From: an uncultured beta proteobacterium
GTDB lineage: Bacteria > Pseudomonadota > Gammaproteobacteria > Burkholderiales > Burkholderiaceae
NCBI GenBank assembly: GCA_903938955.1
Contig: CAJAFJ010000252.1
Location: forward strand, 1-7,723
Length of the DNA stretch: 7,723 nucleotides
Reading direction: 5' to 3'
Below are positions 1 through 6,952 of the stretch, in pieces. The notes beneath the pieces are model-generated. The model made no database searches, was not told the origin of the DNA, and saw only the letters and a program-made list of their open reading frames with translations. Position 1 is the first letter of the stretch. Every line of letters begins with the position of its first letter. A program made the translations under genes and the position numbers.

Positions 1-380
1 CCTGCACGCTGGCAGGCCAGAATCACCTTGGCAATAAATTCGTAAGGTGTTCGCTGGTCACCGCGTATGTGGACTTCGGGTTGGGGCTCCCTGGAAGACA
101 CCGACTTGAGTCGGTCCAGCAGGTCACCCTCGTTTTTCATGTGCAATTCGTTCCAGAACAAATGCCCTTCACGGTTGACGGCAATGTTGACGTCATCCGG
201 CTTGGTCAGGCGTGGCTGGTTAACCTCTTGCGGCAAGGTGACATTCTGGGTCTGCACCACCACCGGAATCGTGATCAAAAAAATGATCAGCAACACCAAC
301 ATCACGTCCACCAGGGGTGTGGTGTTGATGGCCGAGATCACCTCGTCTTCGCCCTCGTCAGAGCCGATATTCATGCCCAT
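1..380 (-). CDS. exbD: ExbD/TolR-family biopolymer transport protein (partial, C-terminus off the left edge)
   Basis: This is a subunit of the inner-membrane TonB-ExbB-ExbD motor, which uses the proton gradient to energise outer-membrane TonB-dependent receptors. The 126 visible residues show a short acidic cytoplasmic N-terminus (about 1-17), one membrane helix (about 22-43) and the start of the periplasmic domain, ending within ILACQRA. Asp25, in the segment NTTPLVDVML, aligns with the essential proton-pathway aspartate of ExbD. The family is usually about 135-145 residues, so only a short tail is missing. The start could be the ATG at 380 or the in-frame ATG at 374. The sequence AAGGAA upstream suits either; I chose 380. 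It lies 27 bases after the exbB stop and is very likely co-transcribed with it. TolR is the main alternative, but linkage to tonB favours ExbD. Confidence 0.93.
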   Translation of the reverse strand, partial: MGMNIGSDEGEDEVISAINTTPLVDVMLVLLIIFLITIPVVVQTQNVTLPQEVNQPRLTKPDDVNIAVNREGHLFWNELHMKNEGDLLDRLKSVSSREPQPEVHIRGDQRTPYEFIAKVILACQRA

Positions 381-407
381 GATGGATTCCTTGAATAGGC
401 TGCGCGA

Positions 408-1280
408 TCAGCCCTGGCTCTTGGGCTTGCTGCCCCCGAGCAGGCACTTTTCCAGATCCGCGGCAAACGCATGGACTTGCGCCATGGCATTCTTGTTACG
501 GCGCACCAGCCAGTTGTAGCCCAGCACAGCAGGCACCGCCACTGCGAGACCAATGGCGGTCATGATCAAGGACTCGCCCACCGGGCCGGCCACCTTGTCA
601 ATCGAGGCCTGACCCGCGATACCAATGGCAGTCAGTGCGTGATAGATCCCCCACACGGTGCCAAACAGGCCAACGAATGGCGCCGTTGAGCCGACGGTCC
701 CCAGAAAGGCCAGACCCACTTGCAAGCGAGCCTGGATTTCTTCAAAGGCACGGTCAAACGCCATTTCAATCCAGTTGTTCAACGCCACTTCCTTGGCCAG
801 CGCACCTTGATGCTCATTGCGCGCTTCTACCGCGTTTTTCGCGACATAACAAAAGGCGCCCTCCTGCGGCAAGGCCTCGACGCCTTGCTCCAGCGTGCTG
901 GTCGCCCAGAACAGCTGACGCACTTTTTTGGCATCTGCAAACAGCTTGCGCTGCTCCAACAACTTGGTCACCAAAATATACCAACTACCCATGGACATGA
1001 TGATCATGATCATCAGCGTGCCACGGGCAACAAAGTCGCCCTGGGACCATATCGCGCTCATGCCATAAGGGTTGTCGACCACTTCCATGGTTTTCTTTGC
1101 CGGCATCGGCGGCGGCAATGGTGCTACCGCATTGGCGGCATCGGCCGGGGCGATCAAGGCTGCAGGTGATGTCGTTGCTGCTGGCTGGGCATGCACAGAG
1201 GCAACAAGGCCCGCACACATCCCCAAGGCTACCGTCAATGCAGCGATAAAACGCTTGCCAGGGTGGTTGATTTCAAACAT
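408..1280 (-). CDS. exbB: ExbB/TolQ/MotA-family proton channel protein
   Basis: This is the pentameric proton-channel partner of ExbD and TonB in the inner membrane. The predicted product is 290 residues. Residues 1-31 form a signal-peptide-like segment with a plausible cleavage after VHA. An Ala/Pro-rich periplasmic stretch follows (about 32-62). Three membrane helices lie at about 85-106, 187-210 and 235-258. GLFGTVWGI (204-212) and GESLIMTAIGLAVAVPAV (235-252) are hallmark MotA/TolQ/ExbB motifs; Glu236 corresponds to the conserved channel glutamate. The ATG at 1280 was preferred over a TTG at 1292 because GGAG at 1287-1290 is spaced six bases from it and would lie inside the gene if the TTG were used. 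The gene lies 53 bases after tonB and 27 before exbD. The N-terminal extension marks the longer ExbB form rather than TolQ. Confidence 0.95.
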   Translation of the reverse strand: MFEINHPGKRFIAALTVALGMCAGLVASVHAQPAATTSPAALIAPADAANAVAPLPPPMPAKKTMEVVDNPYGMSAIWSQGDFVARGTLMIMIIMSMGSWYILVTKLLEQRKLFADAKKVRQLFWATSTLEQGVEALPQEGAFCYVAKNAVEARNEHQGALAKEVALNNWIEMAFDRAFEEIQARLQVGLAFLGTVGSTAPFVGLFGTVWGIYHALTAIGIAGQASIDKVAGPVGESLIMTAIGLAVAVPAVLGYNWLVRRNKNAMAQVHAFAADLEKCLLGGSKPKSQG

Positions 1281-1333
1281 GTTTTTCTCCAAGAAAATTA
1301 CTTATTCAGATGCTTTGTGATGACGTCAGGCAG

Positions 1334-1975
1334 TTACTCAAGACGCCACACATATTTCAGACTGGCCCAGGACCGTTCCGGTTTCCCGTCTACGGTTCCT
1401 GGCTTGAACTGACACTGGCTCAGTGCCGCACGCGCCGCCTCATCCAGGCGCGTGTAGCCACTGGATGTCTCGACTCGGCTTTCAACAACCCTGCCGCCTT
1501 CATCAATCATGAAGCGCAACATCACCAACCCTTCTTCTTCCAGTCGCTTTGACGTAGCGGGATATTCAGGCTTGCGGCAACTTTTAGCGGCATCGATCAC
1601 CGGCGCAACGCGTTGCACTGGTTTAGGCAAGGCGGGCGGCGCTGGTGCCACCTCCACTGGCGGAGATACCGTCACCGGGGGCGTTACCGTGATCGTTGGC
1701 GCCGCACTCACCGGAGCCTGCACCGCCACTTCAGAAGGCGGAACAAAAGGCGGTGGCTCCACCTTCTGCTTGGGTGGTGGCTGCGGCTTGCCTGGCGGCG
1801 GGAGTTTTTTCAACTCTTCAATCAACTTGGTTTCAATCGGCCCCCGGATGACTTCAACCGCTTTGCGCGCCAAACCAGTGACGAGTGCGTAGGCCGTAAC
1901 GAGGTGCAGCAAGACGACAAAAAATATCCCGAGACTCTTTCGTCCTGACTGATGTTGACTTTCTGCGTAACTCAT
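1334..1975 (-). CDS. tonB: TonB energy-transducing protein
   Basis: This protein spans the periplasm and transmits energy from ExbB-ExbD to outer-membrane receptors. The 213 residues contain a basic cytoplasmic N-terminus, a single membrane anchor (about 14-35, with His24 inside it) and a Pro/Val-rich periplasmic spacer (about 57-126, including LPPPGKPQPPPKQKVEPPP). The C-terminal TonB domain (about 133-213) contains the YPATSKRLEEEGLVMLRF block and ends in KYVWRLE. Two cysteines, C133 and C188, flank the C-terminal domain and could form a disulfide. The His in the anchor fits the family, but the Ser four residues before it in the E. coli SxxxH motif is Val here. The ATG at 1975 has a modest AGGG nine bases upstream and overlaps the stop of the small upstream reading frame. 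It is the first gene of the tonB-exbB-exbD operon. Confidence 0.94.
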   Translation of the reverse strand: MSYAESQHQSGRKSLGIFFVVLLHLVTAYALVTGLARKAVEVIRGPIETKLIEELKKLPPPGKPQPPPKQKVEPPPFVPPSEVAVQAPVSAAPTITVTPPVTVSPPVEVAPAPPALPKPVQRVAPVIDAAKSCRKPEYPATSKRLEEEGLVMLRFMIDEGGRVVESRVETSSGYTRLDEAARAALSQCQFKPGTVDGKPERSWASLKYVWRLE

Positions 1976-2082
1976 AGGTTACGACCCTGCAAAGACACAA
2001 ACCCTGTCGTTGGCGATTCACTTACTGGCACACACCTGGACGGCATGAAGGGCCAATTCCTATATGCAGCAGACTTCTTCAT
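1972..2082 (-). CDS. Putative 36-residue leader peptide overlapping the tonB start
   Basis: A 36-codon reading frame starts with ATG at 2082 and ends in a TGA that shares the ATGA overlap with the tonB ATG. The sequence AAGGAG (2091-2096) lies eight bases upstream, a stronger ribosome site than tonB's own. The predicted product begins MKKSAAYRNWPF and ends LQGRNL. It has one cysteine (C17), five prolines, no convincing membrane segment and no family I recognise. Third-position GC is about half, lower than in neighbouring genes, and two AGG codons occur, so it does not look like an ordinary conserved protein gene. The arrangement suggests translational coupling or leader-mediated control of tonB. 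It could instead be a chance frame in the untranslated leader, but the ribosome site and exact overlap argue against pure chance. Confidence 0.5.
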   Translation of the reverse strand: MKKSAAYRNWPFMPSRCVPVSESPTTGFVSLQGRNL

Positions 2083-2242
2083 ATCGGTATCTCCTTGTCA
2101 TTATTTTTAACCCCGAGACGGCACTATTTGTGCAGCAAATTTCAGAATTAATAATGTAGGAGTTAGCCGAACAAACGGCATAGTCTGCATGGACGAGAAG
2201 CGCGCATATTGCCCTTAAATCGGCTAGGGGTTTTCCCCATTA
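2083..2242 (-). promoter_or_regulatory. Probable promoter/regulatory region of the tonB operon
   Basis: These 160 bases lie between the stop of the upstream SDR gene and the tonB leader frame. The part from about 2101 to 2160 is clearly more AT-rich than the surrounding coding DNA, as expected for a promoter. I cannot assign a convincing -35/-10 pair. On the minus strand, AATAATGACAAG (2094-2105) matches nine of twelve bases of two Fur-box hexamers (GATAAT GATAAT), but the third hexamer does not match. Iron control of tonB through Fur is common in proteobacteria, so the site is possible but unproven. No other gene is visible here. Confidence 0.4.
2091..2096 (-). promoter_or_regulatory. Strong Shine-Dalgarno sequence of the tonB leader frame
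   Basis: The minus strand reads AAGGAG, followed by eight bases and then the ATG at 2082. This is close to the ideal bacterial spacing and is the main evidence that the small frame upstream of tonB is translated. Confidence 0.6.
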
Positions 2243-3013
2243 TCAGAAATTAGGAGCTTCAACCCCCCCATCGACACCGAGAATCTTGCCGGTGATCCAG
2301 CTCGATGCGGGTGAGACCAGGAACAAAGCCGCCGCCGCAATATCTTCGGGCTGACCCAGGCGCCCCATGGGGGTGGTGTTGCACATGCGATCTTTGCGCT
2401 CAGACGTGAGGAAAGGGGCCAGCGCCTCGGTCATGATGGTGCCGGGCTCAATGGCGTTGATGCGCACCAATGGTCCAAAGTCCTGCGCCAGGTTGCGTGT
2501 CATCTGGTTCAGGGCCGCCTTGGCGGCACTATAGGCACTGAAATTTTTCTGCGCGTAACGTGCCGCCACCGATGAAATATTGACGACTGCGCCGCCACCG
2601 GCATCGCGCATGGCTTTGGCGGTCTTCTGGATCAGCAGGTAGGCGGGCGTGACGTTCCAGGTCAGCACGGCGCTGAATTCGGCGCCACTCATCTTCAGCG
2701 GATTGTTCGGACCGGAGCCGCCCGCGTTGTTGATGAGAATCGAGATTTTGCCGAGTTCAGACAGCGTGCGCAGGACCAGCGTGTCCAACACGGGCTCATC
2801 GCAAACATCGCCCGCCACGGTGATGGCACGCCGCCCCATGGCGCGAATCTCTTCGGCGACAGCATCCAGGTCCGCCTGCGTCCGCGCTGTCAGTGCCACA
2901 TCGGCACCGGCCTGGGCCAGCGCCAAGGCGCAGGCGCGGCCGATGCCTTTGCCGGCACCGGTCACGATGGCCACCTGGCCCGATAAGGAAAATAACGAGG
3001 GAAGAGTGAGCAT
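2243..3013 (-). CDS. Classical SDR-family NAD(P)-dependent oxidoreductase
   Basis: The predicted product is a soluble Rossmann-fold dehydrogenase/reductase of 256 residues, the usual length of classical SDRs. It would interconvert an alcohol and a carbonyl group on an unknown substrate. The cofactor motif TGAGKGIG is at 18-25 and NNAG at 95-98. The catalytic tetrad is complete: Asn120, Ser148, Tyr161 and Lys165 (YSAAK). Arg44 after the second beta strand (LTART) hints at NADP(H) preference. The C-terminal GxxxxVDGG-type segment (ILGVDGGVEAPNF) is typical of FabG-like and 7-alpha-hydroxysteroid-dehydrogenase-like members. The ATG at 3013 was chosen over a TTG at 3034 because AGGAG at 3020-3024 is six bases upstream of it. 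It lies 98 bases downstream of the aldehyde dehydrogenase gene on the same strand and probably shares its transcript. Exact substrate is unknown. Confidence 0.92.
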   Translation of the reverse strand: MLTLPSLFSLSGQVAIVTGAGKGIGRACALALAQAGADVALTARTQADLDAVAEEIRAMGRRAITVAGDVCDEPVLDTLVLRTLSELGKISILINNAGGSGPNNPLKMSGAEFSAVLTWNVTPAYLLIQKTAKAMRDAGGGAVVNISSVAARYAQKNFSAYSAAKAALNQMTRNLAQDFGPLVRINAIEPGTIMTEALAPFLTSERKDRMCNTTPMGRLGQPEDIAAAALFLVSPASSWITGKILGVDGGVEAPNF

Positions 3014-3111
3014 GAAAATCTCCTGTTGATTCAAGAAACTTCATCATGCCCGCAGCCGACTCGATCATCCTCCTACAAACGGACGATAGCGCCAGAGTGA
3101 TTGACCGACCC

Positions 3112-4545
3112 TCAGGGAGTGACGGCGCCGCGAATCATCTGGGAAAATTGTTCGGTATACGGCGGCAACATGCCCCATTCACGACGTGGGTCGTGGGCCG
3201 AGTGGCTGTAAACAGCGCGCGCGTGGCTGAACTCCAGAAAGCCCTCATGGCCGTGGTAGTGGCCCATGCCCGAAGCGCCCACACCGCCAAAAGGCGCGTC
3301 GTGCAGTGCTGGGTGCATGGTCACGTCGTTAATTGAAACGCCGCCTGACAAGGTGTGGTCCAGCACCCACTGCTGTTCGCTGGCGTCCTGGCCAAAGTAG
3401 TACAGCGCCAGCGGACGCTCACCAGCATTGAGCTGGTCGACTGCCTCGCTCAAGGTGCTGTAACTGCGCACCACCAGTGCTGGACCAAAAATTTCGTGGC
3501 AAGAAATTTCGGCCTCCGCAGCCGGATTGACGACGATACGCAGCGGCATGCGGCGTGCCGCGACCGCCTCCGCGCTGGGCCAGTCACCGGCGATCACCAC
3601 GCGGGCACCCCGGGCGCCGGCGTCGGCGACGTAGGATTCGATGCGGGCGAAATGACGCTCGTTGACCACCGGGGTCACATCCGAGTTGTGTGCCACGTCG
3701 GGGTGTAATCCGCTGTAAAACTCCTGCAAACCGGACAACAGAGACTCCAATTGCGACGCATGCACCCAGACGGTGTCTGGCGAAACGCATAACTGCCCCG
3801 AATTCATGGCCTTGCCGACCGCGATGCGCTCTGCCGCATTGCGGATGTCGGCGCTTTGGCCAATCAGCACCGGCGATTTGCCGCCGAGCTCCAGCGTCAC
3901 CGGCACTAGGTTCTCGGCCGCCGCTTTCATGATCAGCTTGCCCACGGCCGTGGAGCCGGTAAAAACCAGGTGATTAAAAGGCAACCCCGAAAATTCAGCC
4001 GCCACCTCGGGCCCGCCTGTCACCACCGCCAACTCATCGGGCGCAAAAAATTCAGCCACGGCCTGTGCCAGCGCCGCTGCGGTGCGGGGCGCAATTTCGG
4101 ACGGTTTGAGCACGGCACGGTTCCCCGCCGCCAACACGCTGGCCAGGGGCGAGAGCAAGGTGAATACGGGGGCATTCCAGGTGCCGATGATGCCGACCAC
4201 GCCCTTGGGCTGGTACTTGACCCAGGCCGTGGCGCCAAAATTATCGAAAGGCGCGACACTGGGCCGGGCCTGATCAGGCATCCAGTCCGCCAGTTTGTCT
4301 CGGGCATGTTTGAGCGAACCCAGAGAGCCCGCAATGTCGTTCATCATCGAAAACACCGCGGATCGGCCGCCAAAGTCATCGCCCATGGCCGCGCACAATG
4401 CGTCATTGTGTTTAACCAGCATATCGATCACGCGCTGCAAACGCGCCTGGCGGGTGGCTGCACTGACCGGACCCTCAGCGCGAAAGGCCGCCTGTTGTGC
4501 CGCCAATACATTGCGCAGGGAGGGGATAGAAACTGTGTCGGACAT
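3112..4545 (-). CDS. Aldehyde dehydrogenase, coniferyl-aldehyde-dehydrogenase-like
   Basis: This enzyme should oxidise an aldehyde to a carboxylic acid with NAD(P)+. The 477-residue product has the ALDH fold and the length of the class-3-like/coniferyl aldehyde dehydrogenase group (CalB-type), which is shorter than the roughly 500-residue class 1/2 enzymes. Visible motifs are the oxyanion Asn124 (GTWNAP), the cofactor site FTGSTAVG (195-202), the general base Glu219 in LELGGKSP (217-224) and the nucleophile Cys253 in NSGQLCVSPD (248-257). EIFGP (351-355) and the C-terminal PFGGVGASGMG segment (418-428) are also present. The ATG at 4545 has GGAG five bases upstream. The gene is divergent from the MFS transporter and heads the minus-strand pair with the SDR. 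Substrate could be an aromatic, terpenoid or aliphatic aldehyde; the sequence does not decide. Confidence 0.93.
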   Translation of the reverse strand: MSDTVSIPSLRNVLAAQQAAFRAEGPVSAATRQARLQRVIDMLVKHNDALCAAMGDDFGGRSAVFSMMNDIAGSLGSLKHARDKLADWMPDQARPSVAPFDNFGATAWVKYQPKGVVGIIGTWNAPVFTLLSPLASVLAAGNRAVLKPSEIAPRTAAALAQAVAEFFAPDELAVVTGGPEVAAEFSGLPFNHLVFTGSTAVGKLIMKAAAENLVPVTLELGGKSPVLIGQSADIRNAAERIAVGKAMNSGQLCVSPDTVWVHASQLESLLSGLQEFYSGLHPDVAHNSDVTPVVNERHFARIESYVADAGARGARVVIAGDWPSAEAVAARRMPLRIVVNPAAEAEISCHEIFGPALVVRSYSTLSEAVDQLNAGERPLALYYFGQDASEQQWVLDHTLSGGVSINDVTMHPALHDAPFGGVGASGMGHYHGHEGFLEFSHARAVYSHSAHDPRREWGMLPPYTEQFSQMIRGAVTP

Positions 4546-4676
4546 AGGGACTCCTGAACCAAAAGAAAAAAATAGTCAACTCATTGACAGTAAGGCGTCA
4601 TCCTAACGGCATGATTTTTCTCAACTTCGTCCAAAAGGACGATGGCAGATACCCAATAAACATCGCACCATTAGGC
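4546..4676. promoter_or_regulatory. Divergent promoter region between the aldehyde dehydrogenase and MFS genes
   Basis: This roughly 130-base region separates two outward-facing gene groups and should hold both promoters. The plus strand carries TTGACA (4584-4589), a perfect sigma-70 -35 hexamer. No good -10 lies at 17 bases; CATGAT (4610-4615) is the best match but needs a 20-base spacer. On the minus strand TATTTT (4569-4574) could be a -10, without a recognisable -35. No regulator gene is in the window. Confidence 0.45.
4575..4588. promoter_or_regulatory. Candidate operator: GTCAA-N4-TTGAC inverted repeat
   Basis: A perfect inverted repeat with five-base arms and a four-base centre reads GTCAACTCATTGAC. 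Its right arm overlaps the TTGACA hexamer facing the MFS gene, and its left arm abuts the AT-rich stretch upstream of the aldehyde dehydrogenase gene. The position fits a site where one regulator controls both directions, but the arms are short enough to arise by chance. Confidence 0.3.
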
Positions 4677-5996
4677 ATGAACACACCCAACCCGCCTCGC
4701 GTCTACTGGCGCACCCACTTAAGCCTGGGGCTGCTGGCCCTTGTCTATATTTTTTCTTATATTGACCGTCAGGTAATTTCGATCCTGATCGAGCCGATCA
4801 AACAGGAATTTGGCGCCTCTGACACCCACATCGGCTTGCTCACCGGCATCGCCTTCGGTCTGCTGTATGCCGTGATGGGCTTGCCGCTGGGCCGACTGGC
4901 CGACCGCAGTAGCCGGCGCAACATCATTGCCATATCTTGCACGCTGTGGAGTTTCGCCACGCTGGCTTGCGGCATGGTGTTTCAGTTCTGGCAACTCCTG
5001 GCGGCACGCATGGCGGTGGCGGTTGGCGAGGCCGGTGGCATGGCGCCGTCGATTTCTCTGGTGTCGGACCTGTACCCGCCCAAGCGACGCTCCCTGGTGA
5101 TCAGCCTGTTCATGATGGGGCCCCATTTCGGCGTGCTGATCGGACTGGCCCTGGGCGGCTGGATTGCCCAAAACTACGGCTGGCGGACCACCTTCATTGC
5201 CTTTGGTATCCCCGGGCTGGTGCTGGGTCCGCTGGTGTGGCTGTTGGTGCGTGAACCGGTTCGCGGCGGATTTGACCGGCCCAAGGCGGGCCCCGTGGTG
5301 GCCGCCGAACCGCTCTGGACGCAGGTGCGACGTCTGTTGGCGATCAGCGCCTTTCGCAACGTGGCCCTGGCCTGCGGCGTGGCGGGCATCGCGGGTTACG
5401 GCTACGGTATCTGGACGCCCAGTTTTCTGGTGCGCACCCACGGCCTGAGCATTGCCCACGCCGGCTTGATGTTCGGGGTTGCCAGCGGCATCGGCGCCAT
5501 GAGCGGGACGATGTTCAGCGGCGCGCTGTGCGACCGGCTCACGCAGCGCGATGTGCGCTGGCAAATCGGCCTACCACTGATCGGGGTGGCGCTGAGCATA
5601 CCTTCGGGTCTGGCGTTTCTGCTCTGGCCGACCGGCTCGCCCTGGGTGCTGGGCCCTCTGCTGGTGCCCAAAGCGATGGTGTTTGCCATGCTCTTCGGTT
5701 TCTTTGCCAGCTGGTGGGCGGCCCTTTCTTATAGTGCGGTTAGTCAGATGGTCGCCACCAGCGAACGCACCGTGGCCTCCGCCCTGCTGAACCTGTTCAT
5801 CACCTTGCTAGGCGTCGGCGCGGGCCCCTTGGTGACGGGTGTGCTAAGTGATATGTTGACCCCCATGTTTGGCACCGATGCGCTGCGCTGGGCACTGGTG
5901 GCTGTCGTTTGCCTTTTCCTGTTCACCGTGCTGTTTTTCGCCCTGGCCGTGCATCCCTACCGCGCGCAATTGGCACGCAACCAGGACGCCACATGA
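4677..5996 (+). CDS. MFS transporter, spinster-like
   Basis: This is an inner-membrane major facilitator superfamily permease, probably moving the cluster's substrate or a product. From the ATG at 4677 it has 439 residues and about twelve hydrophobic segments. Asp30-Arg31 (SYIDRQV) at the end of the first helix and the loop motif GRLADRSSRR (72-81) are typical of spinster-type and related MFS proteins. The GxWxxxF-type segment NYGWRTTFIAFGIPG follows the sixth-helix region. The reading frame stays open upstream to a TTG at 4584, with another ATG at 4611. Neither those starts nor 4677 has a good ribosome site. I chose 4677 because the family normally starts only about 15-20 residues before the first helix and because TTGACA at 4584 would place transcription start beyond 4611. 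The stop overlaps the next gene's start by ATGA. Confidence 0.88.
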   Translation: MNTPNPPRVYWRTHLSLGLLALVYIFSYIDRQVISILIEPIKQEFGASDTHIGLLTGIAFGLLYAVMGLPLGRLADRSSRRNIIAISCTLWSFATLACGMVFQFWQLLAARMAVAVGEAGGMAPSISLVSDLYPPKRRSLVISLFMMGPHFGVLIGLALGGWIAQNYGWRTTFIAFGIPGLVLGPLVWLLVREPVRGGFDRPKAGPVVAAEPLWTQVRRLLAISAFRNVALACGVAGIAGYGYGIWTPSFLVRTHGLSIAHAGLMFGVASGIGAMSGTMFSGALCDRLTQRDVRWQIGLPLIGVALSIPSGLAFLLWPTGSPWVLGPLLVPKAMVFAMLFGFFASWWAALSYSAVSQMVATSERTVASALLNLFITLLGVGAGPLVTGVLSDMLTPMFGTDALRWALVAVVCLFLFTVLFFALAVHPYRAQLARNQDAT

Positions 5997-6841
5997 ATCC
6001 GCTGCCCCTCAAACCCGTCGTCCTCATCACCGGCGCCAGCCGCGGCATTGGCGCTGCGGCGGCCGAGTGTTTCGGCCGCGCCGGTTGGCGCGTGGCCATC
6101 ACGGCGCGCACGCAAACCGACAACCAAGCGCTGGATCACCAGTTGCGCCGACCCGACGGCAGCCTGATGGCCGGCAGCCTGGCCAGCACGGCCGCACGGG
6201 TGCAAGCCCAGGGTGCCGAGGTCTTCGCCCAGGCCATGGACCTGATGCAGCCGGACTCTCTCGGCGCCGCCGTGGATGCGACGCTGGCGCACTACGGGCG
6301 CATTGACCTGCTGATCAACAATGCGGTCTACCAGGACCGTGAAACCAACTCACTGGTGCGCGATCTGCAAGGTGATGCGCTGGAGCGCACGCTGCAAGCC
6401 AACGTGATCGCCCCTTTTCTGCTGGTGCGCCGCGTGTTGCCCGTGATGCTGGCACAAGGCCACGGACAAATCATCAACGTGTGTTCCGGCGCCGGTCAAA
6501 ATGACCCCCCCGTGGCCGCCGACCAAGGCGGTTGGGGCTTTGCCTACGGCGCCTCCAAAGCAGCGCTGGGACGGCTGGCCGGTTGCATCAACCGCGAGCA
6601 TGGGCACCAGGGCCTGCGCGCCTTCAGCGTCAACCCGGGCTTGGTCACGACCGAAGCCGTCACCGCTACCCTGGGTGAAGATGGGGTGCTCGCGAAACGC
6701 TATGGCGCCATGCCACCACACGCCATTGCCGAAGCCTTGCTGTGGCTGGCGACTGATCCGCGGGCGGCCGAACTGAACAAGAAACCCAGCCTGATCGATC
6801 TGCAAAAACTGCTACAGGAACACAAGCTGGCACCTATCTGA
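5993..6841 (+). CDS. SDR-family oxidoreductase with NNAV motif and N-terminal insertion
   Basis: A 282-residue Rossmann-fold dehydrogenase/reductase, longer than the classical 250. The cofactor motif is TGASRGIG (13-20) and Arg39 (ITART) suggests NADP(H). The catalytic residues Asn137, Ser165, Tyr185 and Lys189 (YGASK) are all present. The usual NNAG is NNAV (109-112). An extra segment of about 20 residues (about 44-66, including LRRPDGSLMAGS) follows the second beta strand. The C-terminal end (LNKKPSLIDLQKLLQEHKLAPI, shown here as the last 22 residues only in part: LIDLQKLLQEHKLAPI) lacks the usual VDGG segment. The ATG at 5993 overlaps the MFS stop (ATGA), so translation is probably coupled. 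A longer frame reaching to 5909 would lie inside the MFS gene and is unlikely. It should act on the same unknown substrate as the following Rieske oxygenase. Confidence 0.9.
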   Translation: MNPLPLKPVVLITGASRGIGAAAAECFGRAGWRVAITARTQTDNQALDHQLRRPDGSLMAGSLASTAARVQAQGAEVFAQAMDLMQPDSLGAAVDATLAHYGRIDLLINNAVYQDRETNSLVRDLQGDALERTLQANVIAPFLLVRRVLPVMLAQGHGQIINVCSGAGQNDPPVAADQGGWGFAYGASKAALGRLAGCINREHGHQGLRAFSVNPGLVTTEAVTATLGEDGVLAKRYGAMPPHAIAEALLWLATDPRAAELNKKPSLIDLQKLLQEHKLAPI

Positions 6842-6952
6842 GTCTGGGCACGTCCGCTAAACCATGGCCACCTATCGTCCAAATGGGGTATGCGGCCACG
6901 CCAACGGTCATTCAAGATACCTCTGTCTACAACACCCCTATCTGGAGAACAC
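6842..6952 (+). other. Short intergenic spacer between the SDR and Rieske genes
   Basis: These 111 bases contain no reading frame of note and no hairpin followed by a T-run, so I see no terminator. Transcription probably continues from the SDR gene into the oxygenase gene. The ribosome site GGAG (6944-6947) of the oxygenase lies at its end, five bases before the ATG. A short motif like CACCTATC recurs at 6831, 6869 and, imperfectly, 6933. Confidence 0.5.

Noticed and set aside
1321..1328. TGACGTCA palindrome in the tonB-exbB spacer
   Set aside because: It is only eight bases, inside an operon, and has no known bacterial operator meaning that I can support.
2164..2226. Seven-base inverted repeat TAGCCGA / TCGGCTA flanking about 49 bases
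   Set aside because: The arms are short and widely spaced, with no mobile-element gene or target duplication between or around them; chance is the simpler explanation.
2227..2238. GGGGTTTTCCCC hairpin just downstream of the SDR stop, considered as a terminator
   Set aside because: The stem is only four base pairs and on the minus strand it is not followed by a T-run.
3069..3074. Perfect AGGAGG on the minus strand upstream of the SDR, next to an ATG at 3068
   Set aside because: The ATG follows with no spacer, so it is unsuitable for initiation; the frame from it runs into the SDR gene out of frame and gives an Arg-rich shadow product.
4719..5564. 281-codon minus-strand frame opposite the MFS gene
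   Set aside because: Its product is rich in His, Gln, Arg and Ala with no domain pattern, whereas the plus strand encodes an evident membrane transporter.
6831..6945. Three copies of a CACCTATC-like motif around the SDR-Rieske spacer
   Set aside because: The copies are short, imperfect and irregularly spaced, and one is inside the coding sequence.
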